From assembly GCF_003201975.1 (NCBI RefSeq), contig NZ_QJJQ01000003.1, positions 281,198-345,197 of the forward strand: a stretch of DNA of 64,000 nt, written 5' to 3'. A program made the position numbers and the translations under genes. Below, in pieces: positions 1 through 8,014 of this stretch (the stretch's first letter is position 1; each line of letters starts with the position of its first letter). The notes under the pieces were generated by a model, which searched no databases, had not been told where the DNA came from, and saw only the letters and a program-made list of their open reading frames with translations. The DNA is from Pseudogracilibacillus auburnensis. GTDB lineage: Bacteria; Bacillota; Bacilli; Bacillales; Amphibacillaceae.

Positions 1-1
1 T

Positions 2-193
2 GGTGAAACGGGCTTTCTTGTGGAGATTGGGGATACAAGTCAGGCAGCCGATTATGCTATCCAATTACTTTCAGATCCAGATTTATTACGTCGCTTTTCA
101 CAAGCAGCTTTAAAACGGGCAAAAACAATGTTTTATTCGGACGAAATTGTAGATCAATATATTGCATTATATGATAGGTTACTTGAAAATTGA
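2..193 (+). CDS. bshA: N-acetyl-alpha-D-glucosaminyl L-malate synthase BshA, C-terminal part
   Basis: The first 193 bases hold the last 63 codons of a gene that starts before the window. The peptide begins GETGFLVEIGD and ends with a helix-rich tail, which matches the C-terminal lobe of GT4 glycosyltransferases; GETGFLV is the usual loop near the nucleotide-sugar site. BshA joins GlcNAc to L-malate in the first step of bacillithiol synthesis in the cytoplasm. The identification leans on the neighbour: bshA directly precedes cca in Bacillus. Only 16 bases separate its stop from the cca start, so the two are probably co-transcribed. Confidence 0.75.
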   Translation, partial: GETGFLVEIGDTSQAADYAIQLLSDPDLLRRFSQAALKRAKTMFYSDEIVDQYIALYDRLLEN

Positions 194-209
194 AGATTAG
201 GTGGATATT

Positions 210-1412
210 ATGTTAACAGATGCTTTTAAACGAGCAGTGGTCATTCTTGAAACAATTGAATCAAAGGGGTATGAAGCATATTTTGTCGGTGGCTGTGTAC
301 GAGATTTTTTATTAAAGCGAAAAATAAAAGACATTGATATTGCAAGTTCAGCCCCCCCGACAGTGATTCAGCAACTATTTGATAAAGTAATACCAGTAGG
401 AATTGATCATGGGACAGTCATTGTTAGATATGAAGGTATATCATATGAAATAACCACGTTTAGACAAGACGGAACCTATTCAGATCAAAGACATCCAGAT
501 GATGTAACATTTATTTCAACGATTGAAGAAGATCTGAAGCGGCGTGACTTTACGATGAATGCAATAGCGATGGATAAAAATGGTGCCATGATTGATTTAT
601 TTGAAGGAAAAAGCGACTTAAAAAAACAAATTATTCGCTCTGTTGGTGATGCGAAAAAACGATTTAAAGAAGACCCACTGCGGATTATTCGGGCACTACG
701 ATTTTCAAGTCAATTAGGATTTTCTATTGAAACAAACACATTAGCGCAAATGAAACAATTAAATAAGGAAGTGGAAACGGTAGCAATAGAAAGGCTAACA
801 AATGAATGGACAAAGTTATTTCAAGGTACGTTTGTCCAACATAGTATTGCCTATGTGATCGATATTGAAATCGATCAATATATGCCGATTTTCAAAGAGA
901 ACCGTTCATTGTTACAGAACCTTCCACATCCATTAACTCCTTTTCACTCGTTTGCAGATGTTATCGCCTTTTTTCATTATTTGGATCCGTCTATTCATAT
1001 TCAAACGTGGGCAAAGGAATGGAAATGTTCAAATGACATAAAAAATAAAGCAATAAACCTTTATGATGCGCTCATTTACTATGAGGAAAATGGAGTCGAT
1101 AATTTACTTGTTTATCGTTTACAACAAGCATACTTCCGGCCTTTTCTACAGTTACTTAAAGTTATATGGAAAGATACGGAATCAACGTTAACATTGTTAC
1201 AAAATAAAAAAGAGTGTTTAGCAATTCAATCTAGGAATGAACTAGCTATAGATGGTCATGATGTAATGAAAATGTTTCCGAATAAAAAGCGAGGACCATG
1301 GATGAATAGGATCATAGAACAGGTGGAGCAAGAAATTGTGTTTAATCGTTTACACAATACAAAAATAGCTATAAAGGAGTGGATAAGATGTCATCCACCC
1401 GAAATAAATTAA
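210..1412 (+). CDS. cca: CCA-adding enzyme (tRNA nucleotidyltransferase)
   Basis: Adds or repairs the 3'-terminal CCA of tRNAs in the cytoplasm. The 400-residue protein has the class II nucleotidyltransferase head: FVGGCVRDFLL (about residues 25-35) followed by the metal-binding DIDIA motif, then RRDFTMNA and the ERLTNEW neck motif near 195-205. Length and motif order fit the Bacillus enzyme. An in-frame GTG lies at 201, but the AGGTGG ribosome binding site fits the ATG at 210 with about 7 bases of spacing. The 3' end overlaps birA by 25 bases, so translation is probably coupled. Confidence 0.95.
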   Translation: MLTDAFKRAVVILETIESKGYEAYFVGGCVRDFLLKRKIKDIDIASSAPPTVIQQLFDKVIPVGIDHGTVIVRYEGISYEITTFRQDGTYSDQRHPDDVTFISTIEEDLKRRDFTMNAIAMDKNGAMIDLFEGKSDLKKQIIRSVGDAKKRFKEDPLRIIRALRFSSQLGFSIETNTLAQMKQLNKEVETVAIERLTNEWTKLFQGTFVQHSIAYVIDIEIDQYMPIFKENRSLLQNLPHPLTPFHSFADVIAFFHYLDPSIHIQTWAKEWKCSNDIKNKAINLYDALIYYEENGVDNLLVYRLQQAYFRPFLQLLKVIWKDTESTLTLLQNKKECLAIQSRNELAIDGHDVMKMFPNKKRGPWMNRIIEQVEQEIVFNRLHNTKIAIKEWIRCHPPEIN

Positions 1413-2365
1413 TTCAACTTTTATCTACACATAAAGAATCGTATATTTCCGGTCAATTTTTATCCGATGAACTTAATATTTCTAGAAGTGCTATATGGAA
1501 ACATATGAACGAATTAAAAAAAGATGGATACGAAATTGAAGGGAAAGCTAAAAAAGGATACCGAATTATTAGTTATCCAAATAAATTAAGTGAAAATACC
1601 CTTTCTTGGGGTTTAAACACCGAATGGTTAGGACAGACAATTATTCATAAAGAGTCAACTACTTCTACACAGCGAATTGCCCATGAATTGGCATTGAATG
1701 GAGCGAAACACGGAACAATTGTTATAGCTGATGAACAGACGAAAGGGAAGGGAAGGATTGATCGTGCTTTTCATTCCAATAACGGAAAAGGTATTTGGAT
1801 GAGTATGATCTTACGACCGAGTATTTTACCTTTTTTAGCACCACAGCTAACGTTATTAACTGCAACAGTAATCGCAAATGTGATCGATGATTATGCTAAT
1901 ATTAAGCCACAAATAAAATGGCCAAATGATATTTTAATCCACGGGAAGAAGATGACTGGTATATTGACCGAAATGCAAGCAGAACAAGATCAAGTCCTTT
2001 ATGTGATCGTTGGAACGGGAATAAATATTAACCAGGCGAAAGAAGATCTACCCGAAGACATCCAAAAGAAAGCAACTTCTTTACAAATTGAAACAGGGAA
2101 ACATTGGGATATGCTTCCAATGATCCAGCAAATATTACGAACTTTTGAAAAAAAATATAGTAATTATATTAATCATGGTTTTCAAGATGTGAAACAAACG
2201 TGGGAAAATTATGGTTTTAGAATGAATGAACGATTACAAATAAAATCAGGTAAAGAAGAATGGGAAGGAATCTTTTTAGGTATCGCCGAAGATGGGGCAT
2301 TACTTGCTAAAAAAGATGATGGTAAAATAGAAAAAGTATATTCAGCCGAGATTTCTTGGTTCTAA
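1388..2365 (+). CDS. birA: Biotin--protein ligase / biotin operon repressor BirA
   Basis: Bifunctional enzyme that makes biotinyl-AMP, attaches biotin to acetyl-CoA carboxylase, and in Bacillus represses biotin genes. The 325-residue protein begins with a winged-helix DNA-binding domain (about residues 1-65, with SGQFLSDELNISRSAIWKHM), followed by the ligase core with the biotin/ATP loop KGKGRIDRAF (GRGRxGR-like) and KWPNDIL. A C-terminal SH3-like domain ends the protein. ATG 1388 is chosen because AAAGGAG precedes it; an in-frame upstream TTG-type start is less likely. The presence of the winged helix indicates the group II, regulatory type. Confidence 0.95.
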   Translation: MSSTRNKLIQLLSTHKESYISGQFLSDELNISRSAIWKHMNELKKDGYEIEGKAKKGYRIISYPNKLSENTLSWGLNTEWLGQTIIHKESTTSTQRIAHELALNGAKHGTIVIADEQTKGKGRIDRAFHSNNGKGIWMSMILRPSILPFLAPQLTLLTATVIANVIDDYANIKPQIKWPNDILIHGKKMTGILTEMQAEQDQVLYVIVGTGININQAKEDLPEDIQKKATSLQIETGKHWDMLPMIQQILRTFEKKYSNYINHGFQDVKQTWENYGFRMNERLQIKSGKEEWEGIFLGIAEDGALLAKKDDGKIEKVYSAEISWF

Positions 2366-2381
2366 GGAGGAGCTAATCCAA

Positions 2382-3209
2382 ATGTTAAACGTAGTTGATT
2401 TTCAGCGAATGAAGCAAAAGAAAGAAAAAATAACGATGATCACCGCCTATGATTATCCCTCTGCCAAACATGTAGAAGAGTCAGGTACCGATATAATTTT
2501 AGTTGGTGATTCACTCGGTATGGTCGTTTTAGGATACTCATCAACTACCCAAGTAACGTTGACAGATATGATACATCATGCCAAAGCTGTAAGGCGTGGC
2601 GCAAAAGAAACATTTATTGTCGTTGATATGCCATTTATGTCCTATCATGCTTCACTGGAACAATCAATCATTAATGCGACAAAACTTTTTCAAGAAACAG
2701 ATGCACAAGCAATTAAACTTGAAGGAGCATCAGAAGAAACTTTAGCTTTAATTAAACAAGTAACAGCTGGTGGTATCCCTGTAGTCGGACATTTAGGCTT
2801 AACTCCTCAAACGGTTAATGTCTTAGGTGGTTACCGTGTCCAAGCTAACGATGAAGAGGCGAGTCAAAAATTACTTGAAGATACAAAACGATTAGAAGAA
2901 GCTGGTGCTGTTGCCATTGTCTTGGAATGTATTCCTAAAGAAATCGGACAAGTAGTTACAGATGAGCTTCATATTCCAACAATTGGAATTGGGGCAGGTG
3001 CTGATTGTGACGGGCAAGTATTAGTGTATCATGATTTATTACAATATGGGGTCGGTAAATTGCCTAAATTTGTTAAAACGTACGCAAACTTTAATTTATA
3101 CGGAACCCAAGCACTACAGAACTATGTAAAAGACGTACAAACAGGACAATTTCCACAAGAAGATCACACATATACAATGAAACGCAAAAGTATTTTACCA
3201 AAAGCATAA
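2382..3209 (+). CDS. panB: 3-methyl-2-oxobutanoate hydroxymethyltransferase PanB
   Basis: First committed step of pantothenate synthesis: transfers a hydroxymethyl group from 5,10-methylene-tetrahydrofolate to alpha-ketoisovalerate, giving ketopantoate. The 275-residue protein carries family signatures: MITAYDYPSAK, LVGDSLGMVVLGY (metal-binding Asp), KLEGA, and GHLGLTPQ. The start has a clear AAGGAGG site. It heads a tight panB-panC-panD run (14 and 7 bases between genes), so all three enzymes for pantothenate precursor supply are made from one transcript. Confidence 0.97.
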   Translation: MLNVVDFQRMKQKKEKITMITAYDYPSAKHVEESGTDIILVGDSLGMVVLGYSSTTQVTLTDMIHHAKAVRRGAKETFIVVDMPFMSYHASLEQSIINATKLFQETDAQAIKLEGASEETLALIKQVTAGGIPVVGHLGLTPQTVNVLGGYRVQANDEEASQKLLEDTKRLEEAGAVAIVLECIPKEIGQVVTDELHIPTIGIGAGADCDGQVLVYHDLLQYGVGKLPKFVKTYANFNLYGTQALQNYVKDVQTGQFPQEDHTYTMKRKSILPKA

Positions 3210-3223
3210 AGTAGGTAGTAAAC

Positions 3224-4099
3224 ATGAAATTGATACGTACTGTACAAACTATAAGAGAACAAATAAAAAAGGCAAGGGATAAAAAAATTGGCTTTGTTCC
3301 AACAATGGGTTATTTGCATGATGGACATTTATCTTTAGTGGAACAAGCTAAAAAGGAAAACGATCTAGTCGTGATGAGCATCTTTGTTAATCCACTTCAA
3401 TTTGGACCGAATGAAGATTTTGAACGTTATCCTCGTAATGAACAAAAAGATGCTAAAGTTGCTAAAGAAAAAGGTGTCGATATATTATTTATGCCATCCG
3501 TTGAAGAAATGTATCCAGAAGACATGAGCATACAAATGACGATAACGAATGGTACGGATGTATTATGCGGTAGCTCAAGACCGGGACATTTCGATGGTGT
3601 TGCTACCGTCTTGACGAAATTATTTCATCTTATTCAACCGACAAGTGCATATTTTGGCTTAAAAGATGCACAACAATTTGCGATTGTGAATACGCTCGTT
3701 TCTGAAATGAATTTTCCCCTTTCATTAATTGGGCTCCCTACTGTTAGAGAAACTGATGGACTTGCCAAAAGTAGTCGAAATGTTTATTTAACAGACGATG
3801 AGAGGAAGGAAGCGGTCGCTTTGTATGCAAGTCTACAACACGCCCAAAAATTAATAGTTGACGGATTGAATAATCCTGCTACTATTATTATGGAAGTAAA
3901 AAAAGTGATAAAAAATCGTACTAAAGCTCGTATTGATTATGTCGATATTCTAAATTACCCTAATCTACAGAAGATTAACGTGATGAATGGACAAGTGATA
4001 ATCGCAATAGCAGTTCAATTTACACATGCACGTTTAATTGATAACATCATCCTTTCTGCAAATGGAGAGCGAGTAGATAGATTAGTACAAGGGGGTTAA
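3224..4099 (+). CDS. panC: Pantothenate synthetase PanC
   Basis: Condenses pantoate with beta-alanine using ATP through a pantoyl-adenylate. The 291-residue protein shows the nucleotidyltransferase motifs PTMGYLHDGHLSL (HIGH-like), FVNPLQFGPNEDF, GLKDAQQ and the KSSRN loop near residues 182-186 (KMSKS-like). The length is typical for the family. It lies between panB and panD in the same direction and gets its beta-alanine from PanD. Confidence 0.97.
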   Translation: MKLIRTVQTIREQIKKARDKKIGFVPTMGYLHDGHLSLVEQAKKENDLVVMSIFVNPLQFGPNEDFERYPRNEQKDAKVAKEKGVDILFMPSVEEMYPEDMSIQMTITNGTDVLCGSSRPGHFDGVATVLTKLFHLIQPTSAYFGLKDAQQFAIVNTLVSEMNFPLSLIGLPTVRETDGLAKSSRNVYLTDDERKEAVALYASLQHAQKLIVDGLNNPATIIMEVKKVIKNRTKARIDYVDILNYPNLQKINVMNGQVIIAIAVQFTHARLIDNIILSANGERVDRLVQGG

Positions 4100-4106
4100 T
4101 GGTTAA

Positions 4107-4490
4107 ATGTTTCGTACAATGATGAAATCTAAAATTCATCGTGCCCGTATTACAGATGCAAATTTAAATTATGTTGGAAGTGTGACAATTGATCAAGATA
4201 TTTTAGACAAGGTCGATATATTGCCAAATGAGAAAGTTCAAATTGTCAATAACAACAATGGCGCTAGACTGGAAACATATGTCATTCCTGGCGAACGTGG
4301 AACAGGCATTATTTGTTTAAATGGAGCAGCAGCAAGGCTTGTTCAAAAAGATGATATTGTTATTATTATTACTTATGCATCTTTTTCTGAAGACGAATTA
4401 CGTGCTCATCGACCAAAAATTGCCATTATGAATGAAAGAAATGAAATAGAGCAGTTCATTGAAGAAGAACCACCGCTAACTGTTTTATAA
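4107..4490 (+). CDS. panD: Aspartate 1-decarboxylase PanD (pyruvoyl enzyme)
   Basis: Makes beta-alanine from aspartate for PanC. The 127-residue proenzyme is expected to cleave itself between Gly24 and Ser25 in the motif NYVGS, leaving a pyruvoyl group on the alpha chain. Other recognisable parts are K9 near the start (MKSKIHRA), [10 protein letters not shown] and NGAAARL. It is the last gene of the pan operon; no terminator with a U-run on this strand was found just after it. Confidence 0.97.
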   Translation: MFRTMMKSKIHRARITDANLNYVGSVTIDQDILDKVDILPNEKVQIVNNNNGARLETYVIPGERGTGIICLNGAAARLVQKDDIVIIITYASFSEDELRAHRPKIAIMNERNEIEQFIEEEPPLTVL

Positions 4491-4519
4491 AAAGGTTCCT
4501 TCAGAGTCGATCAATAAAA

Positions 4520-4545
4520 AAGCAGAGAATATATGACCTCTGCTT
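4520..4545 (-). terminator. Hairpin with U-run on the minus strand after panD
   Basis: AAGCAGAG (4520-4527) pairs with CTCTGCTT (4538-4545). On the minus strand the stem is followed by TTTTTATTG, so it would work as an intrinsic terminator for leftward transcription. No minus-strand gene is apparent to the right of it, so it may be a leftover from a lost gene or protect the pan operon from antisense reading. Confidence 0.5.
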
Positions 4546-4550
4546 AGTTG

Positions 4551-4643
4551 AAAATCGTTGATTAAGGCTACACTCCTGTGCGTAGAGCACGGGATTCCTT
4601 TCCTTTTTGTATGAAGGCGAAAGGGAGCTATTTCAACGATTTT
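4551..4643. other. Three-way-junction-like inverted-repeat element
   Basis: An outer 11-bp stem, AAAATCGTTGA (4551-4561) with TCAACGATTTT (4633-4643), encloses two further hairpins: CCTGTGC/GCACGGG with a 5-base loop (4575-4593), and CCTTTC/GAAAGG (4597-4624). It lies in the panD-ypmB gap, where B. subtilis has dinG and ypmA. It could be a small structured RNA or an eroded repeat element. The outer stem is perfect. No function is assigned. Confidence 0.45.
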
Positions 4644-4760
4644 TCGCGATTTCTTAAGTCAACTTTATAGTAATTTTTTAAAAAATAATGGTATAAAAAA
4701 GACGAATACAATACAATAGATATATCGGTTAAAATTTGTGTAGAAAATGGACTTGATAAA

Positions 4761-5300
4761 ATGAAAGAAAAACTAAAATGGATTAGTTGGAAAAGAGTAA
4801 TAATCATATGTACGCTTATTTTATTCATCTTTTTAATTATTTACTTTATTTCCTTCCTTCGGTATATTGATGATAGTAAATTAGTAGATTTTGATGCAAC
4901 AGAGCAAATCATTTATGATAAAACAGATCTGACAGCAATTGATGATGCTTATCATTTTCAAGAAGAAAACGAGTACCATATCGTTTTCGGACATGATTCA
5001 GATGGAGAGGAATGGATTGCTTTTGTTCCTTTGTCCAAAAAAACGATCAAAAAAGATGACATTGTCGTCATCCGTGCAGATTCTGTTTTGACGAGGGAGC
5101 AAATTGAAAATAATTGGTTAAAAGAGTGTAAGCAATGTACATTAACGGGGTCAACTCCAGCAATGATTAATCAACAACCGCTTTGGGAATTATCCTATAC
5201 AGATAATGCTAATCGATATGTCATTGAATATGTTTCACTAAAAGATGGTACAACTTATGAACAAATGCGATTGATTAGAAAGTATAATACGAAAGGTTGA
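4761..5300 (+). CDS. ypmB: YpmB-family membrane-anchored protein
   Basis: A 179-residue protein with one N-terminal membrane segment (about residues 13-33, hydrophobic and flanked by Lys/Arg) and an extracellular domain of about 145 residues rich in Asp and Glu. The gene position directly before aspB and the DUF5590-like sequence (EWIAFVPL, VLTREQI) identify the YpmB family. Its biochemical role is not established. The ribosome binding site is poor. The stop overlaps the aspB start region, suggesting a ypmB-aspB operon. Confidence 0.8.
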   Translation: MKEKLKWISWKRVIIICTLILFIFLIIYFISFLRYIDDSKLVDFDATEQIIYDKTDLTAIDDAYHFQEENEYHIVFGHDSDGEEWIAFVPLSKKTIKKDDIVVIRADSVLTREQIENNWLKECKQCTLTGSTPAMINQQPLWELSYTDNANRYVIEYVSLKDGTTYEQMRLIRKYNTKG

Positions 5301-5305
5301 TGTCA

Positions 5306-6496
5306 ATGGAATTATCACACAGAGTACAATCATTAACACCTTCCTCCACTTTAGCCATTTCTGCAAAAGCGAAGGAATTAAGAGATATGGGACATGATGT
5401 GATCGGTTTAGGTGTAGGAGAGCCGGACTTTAATACACCAGCTTATATTATTCAAGCAGCAAAAAAAGCGATGGATGAGGGTCTTACGAAGTATACAGCT
5501 TCAGGTGGCATTATCGAACTTAAAAAGGCAATCATTGAAAAATTTACGAATGATCATCAATTAGCATATACGACTAATCAGGTAATTGTGACAACAGGTG
5601 CTAAATATGCGCTATATGCTTTATGTCAAGTTCTCTTAAATGATGGAGATGAAGTAATTATTCCAACCCCATATTGGGTTAGTTATCCTGAGCATGTAAA
5701 GCTTGCGGGCGGAGAACCTGTTTATGTGGAAGGGTTAGAAGAAAATGATTTTAAAATTACAAAAGAGCAATTAGAACAAGTGATTACTAATAAGACAAAA
5801 GCACTTATCATCAATTCTCCAAGTAACCCAACTGGAATGATGTATTCGAAAGACGAATTACAAGCACTTGGTGAAGTGTGTATCAAACATAATATTTTAA
5901 TCATCTCAGATGAAATATATGAAAAGTTAATTTATTCAGATGATGAGCATATTTCCATTGCTCAACTTTCAAATGAACTGAAAGAACAAACAGTCATCAT
6001 TAACGGGGTAAGTAAGTCACATGCAATGACTGGCTGGCGTATCGGTTATGCGGTAGGCCCAACAAACATTATCAAAGCAATGACAAATCATGCTTCCCAT
6101 GCAACATCTAACCCGACATCAATTGCACAATATGCAGCTTTAGAGGCATATGCAAATAAAAGGGAAAATGAAAAAATAAATGCTGAAATGAGGGAAGTAT
6201 TTTCAGCAAGGCTTGATGCATTTTACGAATTGATCCAGTCAATTCCCGGTATCACTTGCGAAAAACCAAAAGGGGCCTTTTACATTTTCCCGAATGTTAT
6301 AGAAGCTGCTAAATTAAATGGCTTTCAAACAGTTGATGAATGGGTGACAGCATTACTAGAAGAAGAAAAAGTTGCCTTAGTTCCAGGGTCTGGTTTCGGG
6401 GCACCAAATAATGTACGTTTATCGTATGCGACATCCATGGAACTGTTAGAAGAAGCGGCAAAAAGAATTAAACGATTTGTCTTAAACAACCAGTAA
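5306..6496 (+). CDS. aspB: Aspartate aminotransferase AspB (PLP-dependent)
   Basis: Cytoplasmic class I aminotransferase that interconverts aspartate and oxaloacetate using glutamate/2-oxoglutarate. The 396-residue protein contains GVGEPDFNTP, PSNPTG, SDEIYEK, the Schiff-base lysine in SKSHAMTGWRIGY (about residue 236), and a C-terminal Arg in NNVRLSYA for substrate carboxylate binding. ATG 5306 best fits the AAAGG site; ATG 5300 is a possible alternative that overlaps the ypmB stop. In B. subtilis asnS follows; here it is missing and a terminator follows instead. Confidence 0.95.
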   Translation: MELSHRVQSLTPSSTLAISAKAKELRDMGHDVIGLGVGEPDFNTPAYIIQAAKKAMDEGLTKYTASGGIIELKKAIIEKFTNDHQLAYTTNQVIVTTGAKYALYALCQVLLNDGDEVIIPTPYWVSYPEHVKLAGGEPVYVEGLEENDFKITKEQLEQVITNKTKALIINSPSNPTGMMYSKDELQALGEVCIKHNILIISDEIYEKLIYSDDEHISIAQLSNELKEQTVIINGVSKSHAMTGWRIGYAVGPTNIIKAMTNHASHATSNPTSIAQYAALEAYANKRENEKINAEMREVFSARLDAFYELIQSIPGITCEKPKGAFYIFPNVIEAAKLNGFQTVDEWVTALLEEEKVALVPGSGFGAPNNVRLSYATSMELLEEAAKRIKRFVLNNQ

Positions 6497-6541
6497 AAAA
6501 AGACATCAAGATGAAATTGATTCAATTATATAAAAGATAAA

Positions 6542-6573
6542 AAATTCCTTATTATATTGTAAGGGATTTTTAT
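6542..6573 (+). terminator. Terminator after aspB
   Basis: AATTCCTTA and TAAGGGATT form a stem with an 8-base loop followed by a T-run. It closes the ypmB-aspB transcript. Confidence 0.75.
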
Positions 6574-6648
6574 TTGTTTTAAAAAATACTAGCAAGCGAA
6601 TATGTACGTGAGCAATTCATGCTATACTATTTACTAGAGGTGTATACA

Positions 6649-7326
6649 ATGACAAAAAATGCGTCTTTTCAACAAATTTTTTTACATCAATTAATCGTTC
6701 CAGCCAAACTACTCACTGACTATAAAATGTTAGGTTTAAATGAACAGGATGTGATCATTCTTTTACAAATACATCGATTTTTACAAGAAAAGAAAGAATT
6801 TCCAACCCCTTCTGAAATTGCGTCGTATTTGACGATTTCGGAAGGGCAATGTATTGAAAACTTAAGGAAATTAATTCAAAAAAACATGCTAGAAATTAAA
6901 GAGTTGCAAAATGATCGCAATCAATTAAGTGAAGCTTATAGTCTTGATCCACTATGGGAAAAGTTATTCGCCGAAAAAGAGCAAGAAGAGGAGAATCAAG
7001 AGGGGACAATATTTGTCTTATTTGAACAAGAATTTGGAAGGCCATTATCCCCATTTGAAATTGAAACGATCAATGCTTGGCTCGATGAAGATAGAATCGT
7101 CCCTGCATTAATAAAAGCAGCATTAAGGGAATCCGTTTTAATGGGTAAATTGAATTTTAAATATATCGATCGTATTTTAAGAGAATGGCAGAGAAAAGGG
7201 ATTCACTCCGTAGAACAAGCGAGAGAAGAGAGTAAATCATTTCGCAAACATCAAGTGAATAAACAATATACCGTTAAAAAAAGAGATACATCTGTCTATT
7301 TTAATTGGCTTAAAGGGGGAGACTAA
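6649..7326 (+). CDS. dnaD: Primosomal / replication restart protein DnaD
   Basis: DnaD binds DnaA and DNA and is needed for initiation and restart of replication. The 225-residue protein has an N-terminal winged-helix domain (about 1-95, FPTPSEIASYLTISEGQC) and the C-terminal DnaB/DnaD domain (about 125-200) with FEQEFGRPLSPFEIETINAWL and the YIDRILREWQRKGI motif (YxxxIxxxW type). ATG 6649 follows AGAGGTG; the upstream in-frame TTG/ATG at 6619 lacks a good site. It is followed 4 bases later by nth, as in Bacillus. Confidence 0.95.
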   Translation: MTKNASFQQIFLHQLIVPAKLLTDYKMLGLNEQDVIILLQIHRFLQEKKEFPTPSEIASYLTISEGQCIENLRKLIQKNMLEIKELQNDRNQLSEAYSLDPLWEKLFAEKEQEEENQEGTIFVLFEQEFGRPLSPFEIETINAWLDEDRIVPALIKAALRESVLMGKLNFKYIDRILREWQRKGIHSVEQAREESKSFRKHQVNKQYTVKKRDTSVYFNWLKGGD

Positions 7327-7330
7327 TTCA

Positions 7331-7978
7331 ATGCTCACGAAAAAAGAAATCCGCTTTTGTTTAGATCAAATGGGGGAAATGTTTCCAGATGCGCATTGTG
7401 AACTTATCCACGAAAATGCATTTGAATTATTAATTGCTGTACTACTTTCTGCGCAAACTACCGATGTCAACGTAAATCGAGTCACAAAAGATCTTTTTCA
7501 AAAATACAAAACACCAGAAGATTTTTTGGCAGTTGAATTATCTGAATTAGAACAAGATATTCGTTCCATTGGATTATATCGAACAAAAGCGAAAAACATT
7601 CAAAAGCTTTGTACCACTTTACTTAATGAATTCGATGGGGTTATTCCTAAAACGCGTAATGAATTAATGAAATTTGCTGGTGTTGGAAGAAAAACAGCCA
7701 ATGTCGTCATGTCCGTTGCATTTGGCGAACCAGCAATTGCGGTTGATACACACGTCGAAAGAATCGCTAAAAGACTAGCTTTTTGTCGCTGGAAAGATAC
7801 TGTTTTACAAGTGGAAGAAACATTAATGAAAAAGATACCAAAGAAAGAGTGGAGTGTATCTCATCATCGCTTGATTTTCTTTGGTCGTTACCATTGTAAA
7901 GCAGCGAATCCAAATTGTCCTGAATGCCCGTTATTACCTGTATGTCGTGAAGGAAAAAAACGGATGAAAAACAAATAA
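7331..7978 (+). CDS. nth: Endonuclease III (DNA glycosylase/AP lyase)
   Basis: Removes oxidised pyrimidines and cuts the abasic site in base-excision repair. The 215-residue protein shows the helix-hairpin-helix GVGRKTANVV with its catalytic Lys, the catalytic Asp in AVDTHVERIA, and the 4Fe-4S cluster motif C-x6-C-x2-C-x5-C in CKAANPNCPECPLLPVC near the C-terminus. The start has a GGGGGAG site. It is coupled to dnaD. ypoC, which follows in B. subtilis, is absent. Confidence 0.96.
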   Translation: MLTKKEIRFCLDQMGEMFPDAHCELIHENAFELLIAVLLSAQTTDVNVNRVTKDLFQKYKTPEDFLAVELSELEQDIRSIGLYRTKAKNIQKLCTTLLNEFDGVIPKTRNELMKFAGVGRKTANVVMSVAFGEPAIAVDTHVERIAKRLAFCRWKDTVLQVEETLMKKIPKKEWSVSHHRLIFFGRYHCKAANPNCPECPLLPVCREGKKRMKNK

Positions 7979-8012
7979 AAAACTGGCAAACCCATAAAAG
8001 GGTGCCAGTTTT
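7979..8012. terminator. Bidirectional terminator between nth and ponA
   Basis: A strong stem AACTGGCA-ACCC / GGGT-GCCAGTT lies between the convergent nth and ponA genes, with an A-run on one side and a T-run on the other, so it can serve both strands. Confidence 0.9.
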
Positions 8013-8014
8013 TT

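Noticed and set aside
4628..4828. Minus-strand 66-codon frame over the ypmB start
   Set aside because: Shadow of the ypmB membrane segment, no ribosome binding site.
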